A stretch of 9,378 nucleotides of DNA from Bacteroidales bacterium (lineage in GTDB: Bacteria > Bacteroidota > Bacteroidia > Bacteroidales > 4484-276): the NCBI GenBank assembly GCA_018400545.1, contig JAGYLT010000076.1:1-9378 (forward strand), read 5' to 3'. Within the stretch, counting starts at the first letter, position 1; every line of letters begins with the position of its first letter. Position numbers and translations under genes: made by a program. The notes below the pieces were generated by a model. The model worked only from the letters and a program-made list of their open reading frames with translations, made no database searches and had not been told where the DNA came from. Shown here one piece after another: positions 1 through 6,740 of the stretch.

Positions 1-42
1 TTTTATTGTAGATACATGATTAATCGCGTCTCTACAATAAAA
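1..42. repeat. Imperfect 42-bp palindrome (REP/MITE-like)
   Basis: The outer arms TTTTATTGTAGA (1-12) and TCTACAATAAAA (31-42) are perfect reverse complements. Folding continues towards the central ATTAAT with three mismatches, so the whole segment is one near-palindrome. The right arm contains GCGTCTCTACAAT, which is found again at 206-228. Its position at the window edge means more of the element may lie outside. It resembles intergenic palindromic repeats of bacterial genomes; no function is visible. Confidence 0.6.
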
Positions 43-48
43 AACAAA
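26..48 (+). repeat. 23-bp direct repeat, copy 1
   Basis: These 23 bases, beginning GCGTCTCTACAAT and ending in an A-rich run, are identical to 206-228, exactly 180 bp downstream. Copy 1 forms the right arm of the palindrome at 1-42, whereas copy 2 lacks a partner arm. This suggests that copy 2 is half of a decayed or partially copied element. Confidence 0.75.
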
Positions 49-76
49 CACGGCTGTACATGAAAAATGAATTTAA

Positions 77-129
77 GCAAGTTCATCGAAGCATTCGCTT
101 CGATTACATATTTACGCAGCATCTGCTGC
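77..129 (-). repeat. Two-hairpin composite repeat, copy 1 (inverted)
   Basis: Read on the minus strand, the element is a hairpin with stem GCAGC/GCTGC (129-116), an 11-nt spacer, and a hairpin with stem ATCGAAGC/GCTTCGAT (104-85). It aligns without gaps to 8848-8900 on the plus strand, with 38 of 53 identities by my hand count. Stems are nearly identical while loops (AGAT versus GAAT; GAAT versus AGAA) and spacer differ. In this copy GTTCATCG at 81-88 can also pair with CGATGAAC at 138-145, closing a larger three-way structure. It could be a mobile miniature element or a structured RNA; I cannot tell which. Confidence 0.6.
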
Positions 130-200
130 TTTTGCTACGATGAACGTAAAAACAATTGAAAGTTTAATTTTGAAGAAACCACAAATTTACTGAAATGAGC

Positions 201-236
201 TTTTTGCGTCTCTACAATAAAAAACAAATACTGTTG
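201..236 (+). promoter_or_regulatory. Weak candidate promoter for the first LamG gene
   Basis: TACTGTTG at 229-236 matches the Bacteroidota -7 consensus TAnnTTTG at all but one position. A TTTTTG at 201-206 lies 22 nt upstream as a possible -33 element. A start here would give a leader of roughly 60-70 nt containing the hairpin at 238-256. The match is imperfect and overlaps a repeat, so this is only a candidate. Confidence 0.25.
206..228 (+). repeat. 23-bp direct repeat, copy 2
   Basis: Identical to 26-48. It lies about 75 bp before the first CDS, in a gene-free stretch, and has no inverted partner next to it. Positions 1-302 otherwise hold only palindromic repeats and AT-rich sequence; I see no gene there. 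Confidence 0.75.
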
Positions 237-237
237 A

Positions 238-256
238 CCCGGATTTGTAATCCGGG
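238..256. repeat. Perfect 8-bp-stem palindrome before first CDS
   Basis: CCCGGATTTGTAATCCGGG forms an 8-bp perfect stem (238-245 with 249-256) around a TGT loop. It ends 46 bp before the start codon at 303. There is no T-tract, so it is not an intrinsic terminator. It may be a short dispersed palindromic repeat or a leader hairpin. Confidence 0.6.
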
Positions 257-302
257 GTTGAAATCGCCCAAATAACAAATAACAAATTAACAATACACAC
301 CT

Positions 303-1805
303 ATGAAAAAACTTTTTACACTTTTCATGATAACGGGACTGATGGCTGCAAGCCTCAGCGCCCAGAACTCGGCCGGCAAGTGCTGGTACATCGACTACGA
401 GCTCTGGAACATCAATACACCTGCGTTGCATATCCTGTGCGGCAATGATGAATCGTTTAACGTGGGCGAGGAATTGACCATGGAAATGTGGATTCGTGCT
501 TACACCTTCGGCGAAAACCGCAAGGTGATCGGAAAGATCGATTCTGACGGAAGCACTTTCAACAACGGCTATGTAATGGGCTTCCAAAACCTCAACGTTT
601 ACACTGAACTCTGGAACCCGACTTTACAGCAGATACCTTATGGCAGTGCCGGCCCCATCCCGCAAGATTCGGCTTTTGTACATTTGGTCACTACATATTC
701 AGCAGTCACTGGTAAAATGATAGATTATGTGAATGGCGAAATTTCCGGTGAAACTCAGGTGTTTCCGCCCAATCCCATCGAACCCAATGATGCTGAATTT
801 TTAATTGGTTCCGCACCATGGGATGCAGTATCATTTCAGTTTTATGGTGCTTTGGATGAAGTCAGGGTTTGGAATGTTGCCCGCACAGAGGAACAAATCC
901 GGGAATACATGTATAAAGAACTGAAAGGCGATGAAGAAGGTTTGGTGGCCTATTACAATTTTAACGGCGCTTACGATTCCATCGTCCCGGATTCCGGCCC
1001 TTTTGGTAATGATGGCGTTTTGCAAAATCCGGATGACGATGGCTGGTGGTGGGCCGATTCATACATTCCGGTTGGTGACGCAAAAATGTACGACCTTCTG
1101 GAACCCGCTGCTGCATGGTGCGGCAAAGCCGGAGAAGAATTCTTTCAGGCCATTACCGAAAATGGCTTTTCCGTGATCACGGATATTCAGGCACTGGAGT
1201 TTGATAAATACATGGTCTTTGCCAGAACAGATAGCTCAGGAACATCAACAGATTTTATTCCCGGTGGTGCGCCTGATGATTTTATGCGCCTATCAAGAGA
1301 ATGGTACCTGAACAAAGGCGGCGAAGTAACAGGTGATCTGTTTGTTAACCTTGAGCAGGCCAGTGGGGGAGGTGACCAACTGCCTGCCGGAGCAGATGCA
1401 AATCTTTATGTTTTATTGCATCGTCCGGATTTGGAATCTGATTTTACAGCCCTGAAATATGCCGACCAGGTGTTTAACGAAAACCTGATATTTAATGATT
1501 ATCTGCTCATGGATGGATACTATTCGGTAGGTTATTCCAGTACCCCAATGTCCATTGGAATTGAGGAAGAAGTTTTTGAAAATCTTTCCATCGGGCCAAA
1601 CCCGGCATCAGAACGAATCTTCATCAAAAATGCACGGGAAGCAACCCTGACCATCAAAGATATTGCAGGCAGGGAAGTCTTTAAAACGGATGTTTCTTCA
1701 AATTACCAAACATTAAATATCCAGAACCTGCGGCCTGGCATTTATTTCGCAATTTTTGAACAAGACCGGTATTCCGTAACGCATAAAATGATCATTCAAC
1801 GGTAA
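303..1805 (+). CDS. Secreted LamG-domain protein with T9SS sorting domain
   Basis: The 500-residue product is probably a cell-surface or secreted adhesin or carbohydrate-binding protein. Residues 1-20 are a signal peptide (MKKLFTLF, hydrophobic core, then SLSAQ). Residues about 38-240 form a LamG/concanavalin A-like beta-sandwich: EMWIRAY, the conserved LDEVRVWNVARTEEQI strand region and GLVAYYNFNG. Residues about 245-415 include REWYLNKGG, resembling the beta-rich module that often follows LamG in Bacteroidota surface proteins. Residues about 427-500 are a type A T9SS sorting domain (IGPNPASERIFI, LTIKDIAGREVF, LRPGIYFAIFE). The protein should cross the outer membrane by T9SS and be anchored or released there. 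The ATG at 303 directly begins the signal peptide and no clear Shine-Dalgarno site precedes it, as is common in this phylum. The downstream gene is a LamG paralogue. The ligand cannot be read from the sequence. Confidence 0.9.
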   Translation: MKKLFTLFMITGLMAASLSAQNSAGKCWYIDYELWNINTPALHILCGNDESFNVGEELTMEMWIRAYTFGENRKVIGKIDSDGSTFNNGYVMGFQNLNVYTELWNPTLQQIPYGSAGPIPQDSAFVHLVTTYSAVTGKMIDYVNGEISGETQVFPPNPIEPNDAEFLIGSAPWDAVSFQFYGALDEVRVWNVARTEEQIREYMYKELKGDEEGLVAYYNFNGAYDSIVPDSGPFGNDGVLQNPDDDGWWWADSYIPVGDAKMYDLLEPAAAWCGKAGEEFFQAITENGFSVITDIQALEFDKYMVFARTDSSGTSTDFIPGGAPDDFMRLSREWYLNKGGEVTGDLFVNLEQASGGGDQLPAGADANLYVLLHRPDLESDFTALKYADQVFNENLIFNDYLLMDGYYSVGYSSTPMSIGIEEEVFENLSIGPNPASERIFIKNAREATLTIKDIAGREVFKTDVSSNYQTLNIQNLRPGIYFAIFEQDRYSVTHKMIIQR

Positions 1806-1845
1806 ATTTATTGAGATTGGAAATCAAATTGAAGAACCTTCGTGG

Positions 1846-1853
1846 TACCTTTG
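1846..1853 (+). promoter_or_regulatory. Candidate Bacteroidota -7 box before PNGase F-like gene
   Basis: TACCTTTG is a perfect match to TAnnTTTG and sits in the 100-150 bp gap between the two LamG genes. Upstream TTG triplets lie at 1829-1831 and 1817-1819 but with poor spacing (14 and 26 nt). The -33 element is therefore unconvincing. If used, the second gene would be transcribed separately with a leader of about 100 nt; otherwise the two genes could be cotranscribed. Confidence 0.35.
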
Positions 1854-1956
1854 TGACAATAATCTGCTGACCGAATAAAGTTAGAAAGGGCTTAAATATG
1901 CCAAGATGAAACAAAAACAGAAAGAATTCACAAAATGTAACTTAAACAGAAATATT

Positions 1957-4155
1957 ATGAAAAAGCAACTACTTATTATTGCGTTATTTAGCCTGGTTTT
2001 GATCAGTTCAAACCTCTCATCCCAAAATTTTGCCCTACAGTTTGACGGCACCAACGACAAAATCGGGGTGCTCGACAGCCCTGAGTTAAACCCGACATCC
2101 GCACTAACTGTGGAAGCCTGGATTAACGCCAACGAATGGGCAGGCAGCATCTGGGGTGCATGTATCATCAGCAAACAGGGTACTGATCCCGACAAAGGCT
2201 ATGGATTTACAGTCGGCGAAAATGGCCGTATAGAATTCAACCATTCCATCGAAGAAGGCTGGACTGCAGTTCAGACGGGTCAGATTCTCGGTTTGAATAC
2301 CTGGTATCATATTGCGGGGGTTTACAACGGCACCGAAATGAAATTGTACGTAAATGGTATCGAGCAGGCCTCTGTTGGTGTGCAGGGCGATGCTACACCG
2401 GGCGAAGGGGTAGTGATGAACTTTGGCGATAACCCCACATGGCCGGGCCGGTTTTTCAACGGCAAAATGGATGAACTCCGAATCTGGGATATTGCCCGCA
2501 CAGAAAGTGAGATTCAGCAGCATATGTCAGAAGAGCTCACCGGAAACGAACCCGGTTTGGTGGGATACTGGAACATGAATGAAGGTACCGGAACCACCAT
2601 CGCTGACGGATCAGGAAACGGAAATAGCGGCACATTACTCAATATGGATGAGGGTGCATGGGTGGATGGATTCACCCCGCCGGGAGCTGATGTTGGTGTT
2701 TTGGGTATTGCCAATCCCACCATGATAGGTGAGGAATTTGGTGGCGAGGAATACATTAAACTGGATGTGAAAAATTTTTCCACAGAAGAAATTACCGGTT
2801 TCTCCATGAGCTATCAAATTGATGGCGGAACCGAAGTTACCGAAGTTGTAAACGAGGTGCTGCCTCCTTTTTCATCTGTGATCTTAACTTTCAGCGACCC
2901 TGTTGACTTGTCGGGGTTGACTGACGTGGAGGTGAAAGGATGGGTTACCCTTGAAGGCGACAGCAATCCTGAGAACGATGAATTAACCGCAACTATCTCC
3001 AAAACGCTGAACTTCATGCTTTTTGACCAGGAGCAGCATAATTTTAGTTCGGCAGGGCAAACACACTTCAACACCATTTACATGCCGGAAGATATGAGCG
3101 GATATGAACAAATCCTGATTCATGTGGATTTGCTATGCCCGGTTGGAGGCTGCGATCCATGGGACCAGCCGGCCATGCTCTATATTCTGGAAGATGGACA
3201 GGAACTTGAAATACTTCGTTACATCACGCCTTATGGTGTGGCCTGTGGCGACTGGACCTGGGATGTTACCGATTTTAAGCCGCTCTTTGCAGGTAAAACG
3301 GTTTTCGAAAGCATCATCCGCGTTTGGGGTGCTTCCGGCTGGCTGGTGGATATGGAAATGGAGTTTGTGCCGGGAGAGCCTGACTATCCGTTTACCATGG
3401 TATATCCGCTCTGGAACGAAAACAACTGGGTTTACGGGGATACCGGCATCAATTACGATCTGCCGGAAATTACCCTGCCCATCGCACAGGAAACCGAAGC
3501 TGCAAAAATCAGGATGACCATTTCGGGCCACGGACAGGGCAACACCCTTAATGCTGCTGAGTTTGCTGAGTTTACACACCACTTCTGGATTGATGGAAGC
3601 GAAACTTTTGATATGCACCTGTGGAAAGACGATTGCGACCAAAATACCTGTGCCCCACAAAGCGGAACCTACCTGTATTCGCGTGCCGGCTGGTGCCCCG
3701 GACAGGACATTCAGCCCTGGGAGTATAACCTCGAAGGGCATTTTACGCCCGGCAGCGACATCAACATCGATTTTGTTTTGGCTGAATACATCAACTACCT
3801 GAATACAGGCTACAATGGCAGTTCGCACACCGAACCGCATTTCAGGTTGCATGCATACCTTGTGCAGTATTCCACAGAGGTATTTGTTGGAATTGAGGAT
3901 CAGACAAGTCTGGGTACTGGCGAAGCATTTGAAGTTTATCCAAATCCGTCCACAGGCGTTTTCTATCTTTCAGGTAAAAATATGGAAATAGAAAATGTTA
4001 AGGTTTACAGGATGGATGGCAGTTTGTTGGGGATTGATTCAGATTTTAATGGTTCAGATGCAATTGTTAACCTCTCTGGCCAGCCTGCCGGCATATATTT
4101 CCTGCATGTGAAAACCACCAATGGGATTTCAGTTGTAAAGGTTGCGAAACAGTAA
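1957..4155 (+). CDS. Secreted LamG / PNGase F-like protein with T9SS sorting domain
   Basis: Starting at 1957 gives 732 residues and puts a clean signal peptide (MKKQLLIIALFSLVLISS) at the N-terminus; an in-frame ATG at 1906 would add 17 charged residues in front. Domains: LamG about 25-235 (MDELRIWDIARTESEI, GLVGYWNMNEG); an Ig/CARDB-like module about 245-350; PNGase F-type N- and C-terminal beta-sandwiches about 350-645; type A T9SS sorting domain about 659-732 (YPNPSTGVFYL, PAGIYFLHVK). PNGase F cleaves the amide bond between Asn and N-glycans. Matching features are C394-x4-C399 then D403 in CDPWD (PNGase F D60), ITPYGV, WDVTDF, E535 (E206), and RAGWCPG. The E118 equivalent appears to be R455. 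Fold assignment is strong; glycan amidase activity is inferred and may be altered. Confidence 0.88.
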   Translation: MKKQLLIIALFSLVLISSNLSSQNFALQFDGTNDKIGVLDSPELNPTSALTVEAWINANEWAGSIWGACIISKQGTDPDKGYGFTVGENGRIEFNHSIEEGWTAVQTGQILGLNTWYHIAGVYNGTEMKLYVNGIEQASVGVQGDATPGEGVVMNFGDNPTWPGRFFNGKMDELRIWDIARTESEIQQHMSEELTGNEPGLVGYWNMNEGTGTTIADGSGNGNSGTLLNMDEGAWVDGFTPPGADVGVLGIANPTMIGEEFGGEEYIKLDVKNFSTEEITGFSMSYQIDGGTEVTEVVNEVLPPFSSVILTFSDPVDLSGLTDVEVKGWVTLEGDSNPENDELTATISKTLNFMLFDQEQHNFSSAGQTHFNTIYMPEDMSGYEQILIHVDLLCPVGGCDPWDQPAMLYILEDGQELEILRYITPYGVACGDWTWDVTDFKPLFAGKTVFESIIRVWGASGWLVDMEMEFVPGEPDYPFTMVYPLWNENNWVYGDTGINYDLPEITLPIAQETEAAKIRMTISGHGQGNTLNAAEFAEFTHHFWIDGSETFDMHLWKDDCDQNTCAPQSGTYLYSRAGWCPGQDIQPWEYNLEGHFTPGSDINIDFVLAEYINYLNTGYNGSSHTEPHFRLHAYLVQYSTEVFVGIEDQTSLGTGEAFEVYPNPSTGVFYLSGKNMEIENVKVYRMDGSLLGIDSDFNGSDAIVNLSGQPAGIYFLHVKTTNGISVVKVAKQ

Positions 4156-4175
4156 GTTCAAATAAATTTTGCAGG

Positions 4176-4207
4176 AAAGAGGATCATGGCTGTGGTCCTC
4201 TTTTTTT
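4176..4207 (+). terminator. Intrinsic terminator after PNGase F-like gene
   Basis: AAAGAGGA (4176-4183) and TCCTCTTT (4196-4203) form an 8-bp perfect stem around a 12-nt loop, and the T-run continues to about 4207. It begins about 20 bp after the stop codon at 4155. It separates the LamG pair from ppnP. Confidence 0.85.
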
Positions 4208-4216
4208 CTTCGATAC

Positions 4217-4230
4217 AATGAAATTTCATT
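4217..4230. promoter_or_regulatory. 14-bp perfect dyad upstream of ppnP
   Basis: AATGAAATTTCATT is its own reverse complement and lies about 50 bp before the ppnP start. TGAAATTT recurs once at about 4243-4250. It could be an operator, but a low-complexity AT dyad can arise by chance. I see no clear TAnnTTTG box in this gap. Confidence 0.25.
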
Positions 4231-4281
4231 TTTCTTTTGTACTGAAATTTATCAATAAATCAAAAACCAAAAATCAACATC

Positions 4282-4563
4282 ATGTTTAAAGTAAACGAAT
4301 ATTTTAACGGCAGGGTAATGTCGATGGGCTTCGAAAATACTGAAGGTCCTGTAACTGTTGGTATCATGGCTCCCGGGGAATACGAATTTGGAACCACAAC
4401 TGTGGAATACATGACCGTAACTTCCGGCGAAATGGTGGTTCAACTGCCCGGCGAAACCGAATGGAAAAGCTACAAACCTTTCGAAACTTTTATCGTAGAA
4501 AAAGACAAGAAATTTAAAGTGAAAGTAGCTGAGCAAACTGCCTATAAATGTGTTTATAAATAG
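4282..4563 (+). CDS. ppnP: Pyrimidine/purine nucleoside phosphorylase
   Basis: The 93-residue product belongs to the PpnP (YaiE, formerly DUF1255) family; the E. coli protein has 94 residues. PpnP is a small cytosolic cupin-like beta-barrel. It catalyses phosphorolysis of many purine and pyrimidine nucleosides to the free base and ribose 1-phosphate, in nucleoside salvage. Collinear family features include NEYFNGRVMSMGF near the N-terminus, VGIMAPGEYEF, EYMTVTSGEMVVQLPG in the middle, and VAEQTAYKCVY at the end. The ATG at 4282 gives the canonical N-terminus and follows an A-rich leader. It appears monocistronic: a terminator precedes it and the next gene is convergent. Length and motif order look normal, with no sign of damage. 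Confidence 0.93.
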   Translation: MFKVNEYFNGRVMSMGFENTEGPVTVGIMAPGEYEFGTTTVEYMTVTSGEMVVQLPGETEWKSYKPFETFIVEKDKKFKVKVAEQTAYKCVYK

Positions 4564-4578
4564 GAACTTTGCAGAAAG

Positions 4579-4655
4579 CAGGCGTCATGGTTTCCCGCCT
4601 GGAATGATGCGATTCCAACGCTTGCCTGAAACAAGCCGGCAGAAGGGCTTGGCAA
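4579..4655. other. Inverted repeats between convergent genes
   Basis: The 96-bp gap between ppnP and the convergent small gene holds CAGGCG/CGCCTG (4579-4584 with 4596-4601), GGAAT/ATTCC (4601-4605 with 4612-4616), and a bulged hairpin of TTGCC/GGCAA (4622-4626, 4651-4655) enclosing AAGCC/GGCTT (4633-4637, 4646-4650). The position suits transcription termination from both sides, but there is no T-tract, so Rho-independent function is doubtful. Confidence 0.3.
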
Positions 4656-4659
4656 TGGG

Positions 4660-4914
4660 TCAGGGGTTTTTTATCTCCTTCCGCCATTTCGTTAGTTCCT
4701 GCTGCAGCGCGGCAATGGTAGCTTCGATGTTGATTTCAACCACCTCACCACGCCCATCCCAGGCCAGGCCCTGCCGGTCGTACTCGCTTTGCAGCATCGC
4801 TTCCAGGTCTTCGATGGTAAAAGAATCTTTCCCGTTGCGCAGGTTGTTGATAAACAAAACCGTGCTGTCAAACATCTTTTTGTAAGTTTCTTCTCTCCAG
4901 GCTGCTATGTCCAT
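4660..4914 (-). CDS. Small conserved-looking hypothetical protein
   Basis: The 84-residue product is not one I recognise. It is a soluble, charged, mostly helical protein with no signal peptide or membrane segment. The first third (AAWREETYKKMFDSTVLFINN) looks amphipathic. The middle contains FTIEDLEAMLQSEYDRQGLAW. The C-terminal third (IEATIAALQQELTKWRKEIK) resembles a short coiled coil. The balanced composition favours this strand over the Ser/Arg-rich reading frame opposite it. The ATG at 4914 is preceded by a very AT-rich leader with a 13-bp tandem repeat. It is convergent with ppnP and divergent from the adjacent transposase. It could be a regulatory or accessory protein; no function is assigned. 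Confidence 0.65.
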   Translation of the reverse strand: MDIAAWREETYKKMFDSTVLFINNLRNGKDSFTIEDLEAMLQSEYDRQGLAWDGRGEVVEINIEATIAALQQELTKWRKEIKNP

Positions 4915-4921
4915 TTTTTAT

Positions 4922-4948
4922 GTTAATTGTTATTCGTTAATTGTTATT
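4922..4948. repeat. 13-bp tandem repeat in leader of small gene
   Basis: GTTAATTGTTATT occurs at 4922-4934 and again at 4936-4948, separated by one base (period 14). It lies directly upstream of the minus-strand gene starting at 4914, so it could affect that promoter or simply be AT-rich slippage. Confidence 0.6.
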
Positions 4949-4953
4949 GAGTT

Positions 4954-4970
4954 GAGTTAAATCTTAACTC
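4954..4970. repeat. Hairpin abutting left end of the insertion sequence
   Basis: GAGTTAA (4954-4960) and TTAACTC (4964-4970) form a perfect 7-bp stem with an ATC loop. Its last three bases overlap the left inverted repeat of the insertion sequence. It may have been part of the target site, or be a minor structure at the boundary. Confidence 0.5.
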
Positions 4971-4988
4971 ATCTTCCTAAAAAAAGCT
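4968..4988 (+). repeat. Left terminal inverted repeat of the IS
   Basis: Reads CTCATCTTCCT, then an A7 run and GCT. It matches the reverse complement of 6720-6740 at 18 of 21 positions; the three mismatches lie in the A-run. Confidence 0.8.
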
Positions 4989-4997
4989 GAAATGCCC

Positions 4998-5028
4998 TTG
5001 TTTATTACAAAAGTAGTTGCTACATTTG
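4998..5028 (+). promoter_or_regulatory. Transposase promoter with leaderless geometry
   Basis: TACATTTG at 5021-5028 is a perfect -7 box and TTG at 4998-5000 is a -33 element 20 nt upstream, a good Bacteroidota promoter. Transcription would begin only a few bases after 5028, at or next to the ATG at 5033. The mRNA would therefore be leaderless or nearly so. The 11-bp subterminal repeat (5013-5023) overlaps the first three bases of the -7 box, so any protein bound there would compete with RNA polymerase. Confidence 0.55.
5013..5023 (+). repeat. Left subterminal inverted repeat of the IS
   Basis: GTAGTTGCTAC is the exact reverse complement of 6707-6717. Each copy is also a small dyad (GTAG, three bases, CTAC). 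The left copy overlaps the transposase promoter and the right one begins at the base after the stop codon. Confidence 0.75.
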
Positions 5029-5032
5029 CAAT

Positions 5033-6706
5033 ATGTTTATACAATGTAGCACCGTTAAGCGCAAAGGCACAATCAGCCGCAACCGAAAGCTAGCAATGAG
5101 CTATCGCGACCCTCAGACCAAGAAGCCAAGGGTAAAAACTGTTCAAAAAATCGAAGGCCTCCCAATTGCCGAAAGAGCTAAAATAATTTATGAACACGGA
5201 GGGGCCAAACACTTAACGCCCGAAGAATGGCAGGTTTTAAATACCGAAGGCTTATTATACAAAGAAAAGACCGCTTTCGAAATAGGCGATATCTACAGAG
5301 GTGCAGGCCTTGCAGTGGCATTTAACCATTTAAAGCAAAGTGGAATGTTTGCTGTACTGGACAAGCACCTTAGCCGCCGGGCCAGTACTATTATGCAGGA
5401 ACTTGTTATCCATCAGATGATCTATCCCAACAGTAAAGTAAAGTTTTGCCATCAACGTGAAAGCGGCATAATGTATTTATTGGGTGGCAAGCGAAGTTTT
5501 AAAGAAGACTCGGTTTATGCGGCAATGGATGAGTTGGAAAATAAATTTGGGTTGATCAAGCAAAGTTTGTATGAAAAACTACCATCCACCACTGATAAGC
5601 TATTGCTATATGATTTGAGTAATAGCTATTTCACAGGTAATAAAGCAGAATTGGGCGGACGAGGAGACAGCAAAGAAAAAAGGCATGACCGGTTTATTGT
5701 TACTTACGGTCTGGTGACTAACCAAGATAACATGCCTCTGGACATAAAAATATGGAAGGGGGGGACAGCCGATTCAAAAACTGTCCTGAAAACTTTTTCG
5801 GAGTGGAAAGCATATTATAATACAACAAAGGCCATTTGGGTGGCCGACCGTTCAATGAGCGGAGAACCGACGATTGATGAGATAAAGCAACTAGGGCTGA
5901 ATTACATTACAGGGCTTCCCGGCCAGGCACAACAGGCACTTTTAATGATTGAACATGGCAGTCAACCAGAACTGTTCGATCAGCAAGGTATCGCATCGAT
6001 AAACCATAACGGGGGTCGATATATTTTGTGCCGCCACCAAAGCAAAGGCTATCGCAAAGAGATACAGGCTGCCCGCCACAGGCGAAAAATATTCGAACAG
6101 CTAAAGAAAATACAAAATTCCCCACAAAATAAGGATGACAAAAAGTTATACCACCGCGCCATGAAGGTGGTTGAAAAATACGAACAAACCGGCTTGTGGA
6201 AGATATGGGTTGAGTCTGTTGAGATAAAACAACAACAACGGTTCCAGTTAATGTTTAGACTTGACCGCAAAGCATCTGTAGTGCATGATAAAATAGGCCA
6301 CTACTATTTGTTACAAACAGACCTTGACGACGAGAGTATGAATGACCAAATGGTTGTAGATAGCTATCAGGACCTGATAAAAGTAGAAAGGAGCTTTAGA
6401 GACTTGAAGACTCATATCGAAATTAGGCCGATGAGACATTGGAGGGAGCGCAGAATCAAGTCGCATATTTTCCTGTGTTTTTTAAGCCTGTGGCTTAATA
6501 AGTACATTAAGAAATGCTGGTTAAACCAAGGGGTAAAATCGGAGGTAACTCCCAAACTCATCCAATGGGATCTTGACCTGTGTCTATGTGAAAAGGTGAA
6601 TAGCAAAGGCAGTATGATCGAAACAAAATGGAGCAATGGACGAAGATCCAGGGTAACAATCGCAGAGATGGAAAAATACGGTGAACAAAAAAGTATTCTA
6701 ATATAA
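5033..6706 (+). CDS. IS1634-like DDE transposase
   Basis: The 557-residue transposase should cut and join the ends of its own element. The N-terminus MFIQ resembles the MFIR-type start of IS1634 transposases, supporting the ATG at 5033. The RNase H-like catalytic core shows D194 in YDLSNSYF, D272 in VADRSM, and E452 in KVERSFRDLK. The last fits the IS4-superfamily Y-x2-R-x3-E-x6-K signature as Y445, E452 and K459, with the usual Arg replaced by Leu at 448. Residues around RPMRHWRERRIKSHIFLCFLSLWL match the C-terminal end of the core. The large insert between the second D and the E is normal for this group. The frame is intact, including through a G7 run at 5758-5764. The family is assigned from motifs, so a neighbouring IS4-superfamily branch is possible. 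Confidence 0.88.
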   Translation: MFIQCSTVKRKGTISRNRKLAMSYRDPQTKKPRVKTVQKIEGLPIAERAKIIYEHGGAKHLTPEEWQVLNTEGLLYKEKTAFEIGDIYRGAGLAVAFNHLKQSGMFAVLDKHLSRRASTIMQELVIHQMIYPNSKVKFCHQRESGIMYLLGGKRSFKEDSVYAAMDELENKFGLIKQSLYEKLPSTTDKLLLYDLSNSYFTGNKAELGGRGDSKEKRHDRFIVTYGLVTNQDNMPLDIKIWKGGTADSKTVLKTFSEWKAYYNTTKAIWVADRSMSGEPTIDEIKQLGLNYITGLPGQAQQALLMIEHGSQPELFDQQGIASINHNGGRYILCRHQSKGYRKEIQAARHRRKIFEQLKKIQNSPQNKDDKKLYHRAMKVVEKYEQTGLWKIWVESVEIKQQQRFQLMFRLDRKASVVHDKIGHYYLLQTDLDDESMNDQMVVDSYQDLIKVERSFRDLKTHIEIRPMRHWRERRIKSHIFLCFLSLWLNKYIKKCWLNQGVKSEVTPKLIQWDLDLCLCEKVNSKGSMIETKWSNGRRSRVTIAEMEKYGEQKSILI

Positions 6707-6717
6707 GTAGCAACTAC
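6707..6717 (-). repeat. Right subterminal inverted repeat of the IS
   Basis: GTAGCAACTAC directly follows the transposase stop codon (6704-6706) and is the perfect inverse of 5013-5023. Confidence 0.75.
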
Positions 6718-6719
6718 AT

Positions 6720-6740
6720 AGCCGTTTTCAGGAAGATGAG
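6720..6740 (-). repeat. Right terminal inverted repeat of the IS
   Basis: Ends AGGAAGATGAG. Its reverse complement matches 4968-4988 at 18 of 21 positions. It sets the right boundary of the element 139 bp before the crtW-like gene. Confidence 0.8.

Larger units (their letters stand above)
4968..6740 (+). mobile_element. Complete insertion sequence, IS1634-like
   Basis: A 1,773-bp element is bounded by imperfect 21-bp terminal inverted repeats at 4968-4988 and 6720-6740. Both begin CTCATCTTCCT when read inwards, and 18 of 21 positions match. A second, perfect 11-bp inverted repeat (GTAGTTGCTAC at 5013-5023; GTAGCAACTAC at 6707-6717) tightly brackets the transposase gene. The element holds one intact transposase, so it may be active. 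I find no target-site duplication: the left flank ends ATCTTAA and the right flank starts ATAGTGTG. IS1634 elements normally duplicate about 5-6 bp. Allowing the repeat to extend by three bases (TAnCTCATC) does not reveal one either. Confidence 0.8.

Noticed and set aside
1..228. Possible CRISPR-like repeat from the two 23-bp copies
   Set aside because: There are only two copies 180 bp apart, no regular spacers and no cas genes.
135..587. 150-residue minus-strand open frame
   Set aside because: It overlaps the first LamG gene antisense and the repeat-rich leader, has no family resemblance, and the plus-strand gene is clear.
3133..3852. 239-residue minus-strand open frame
   Set aside because: It is wholly antisense to the PNGase F-like domain, whose motifs are unmistakable. 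It has no recognisable domain.
4550..4885. 111-residue plus-strand frame after ppnP
   Set aside because: It overlaps the end of ppnP and is antisense to the 84-residue minus-strand gene. Its Ser/Arg-rich composition looks like a shadow frame.
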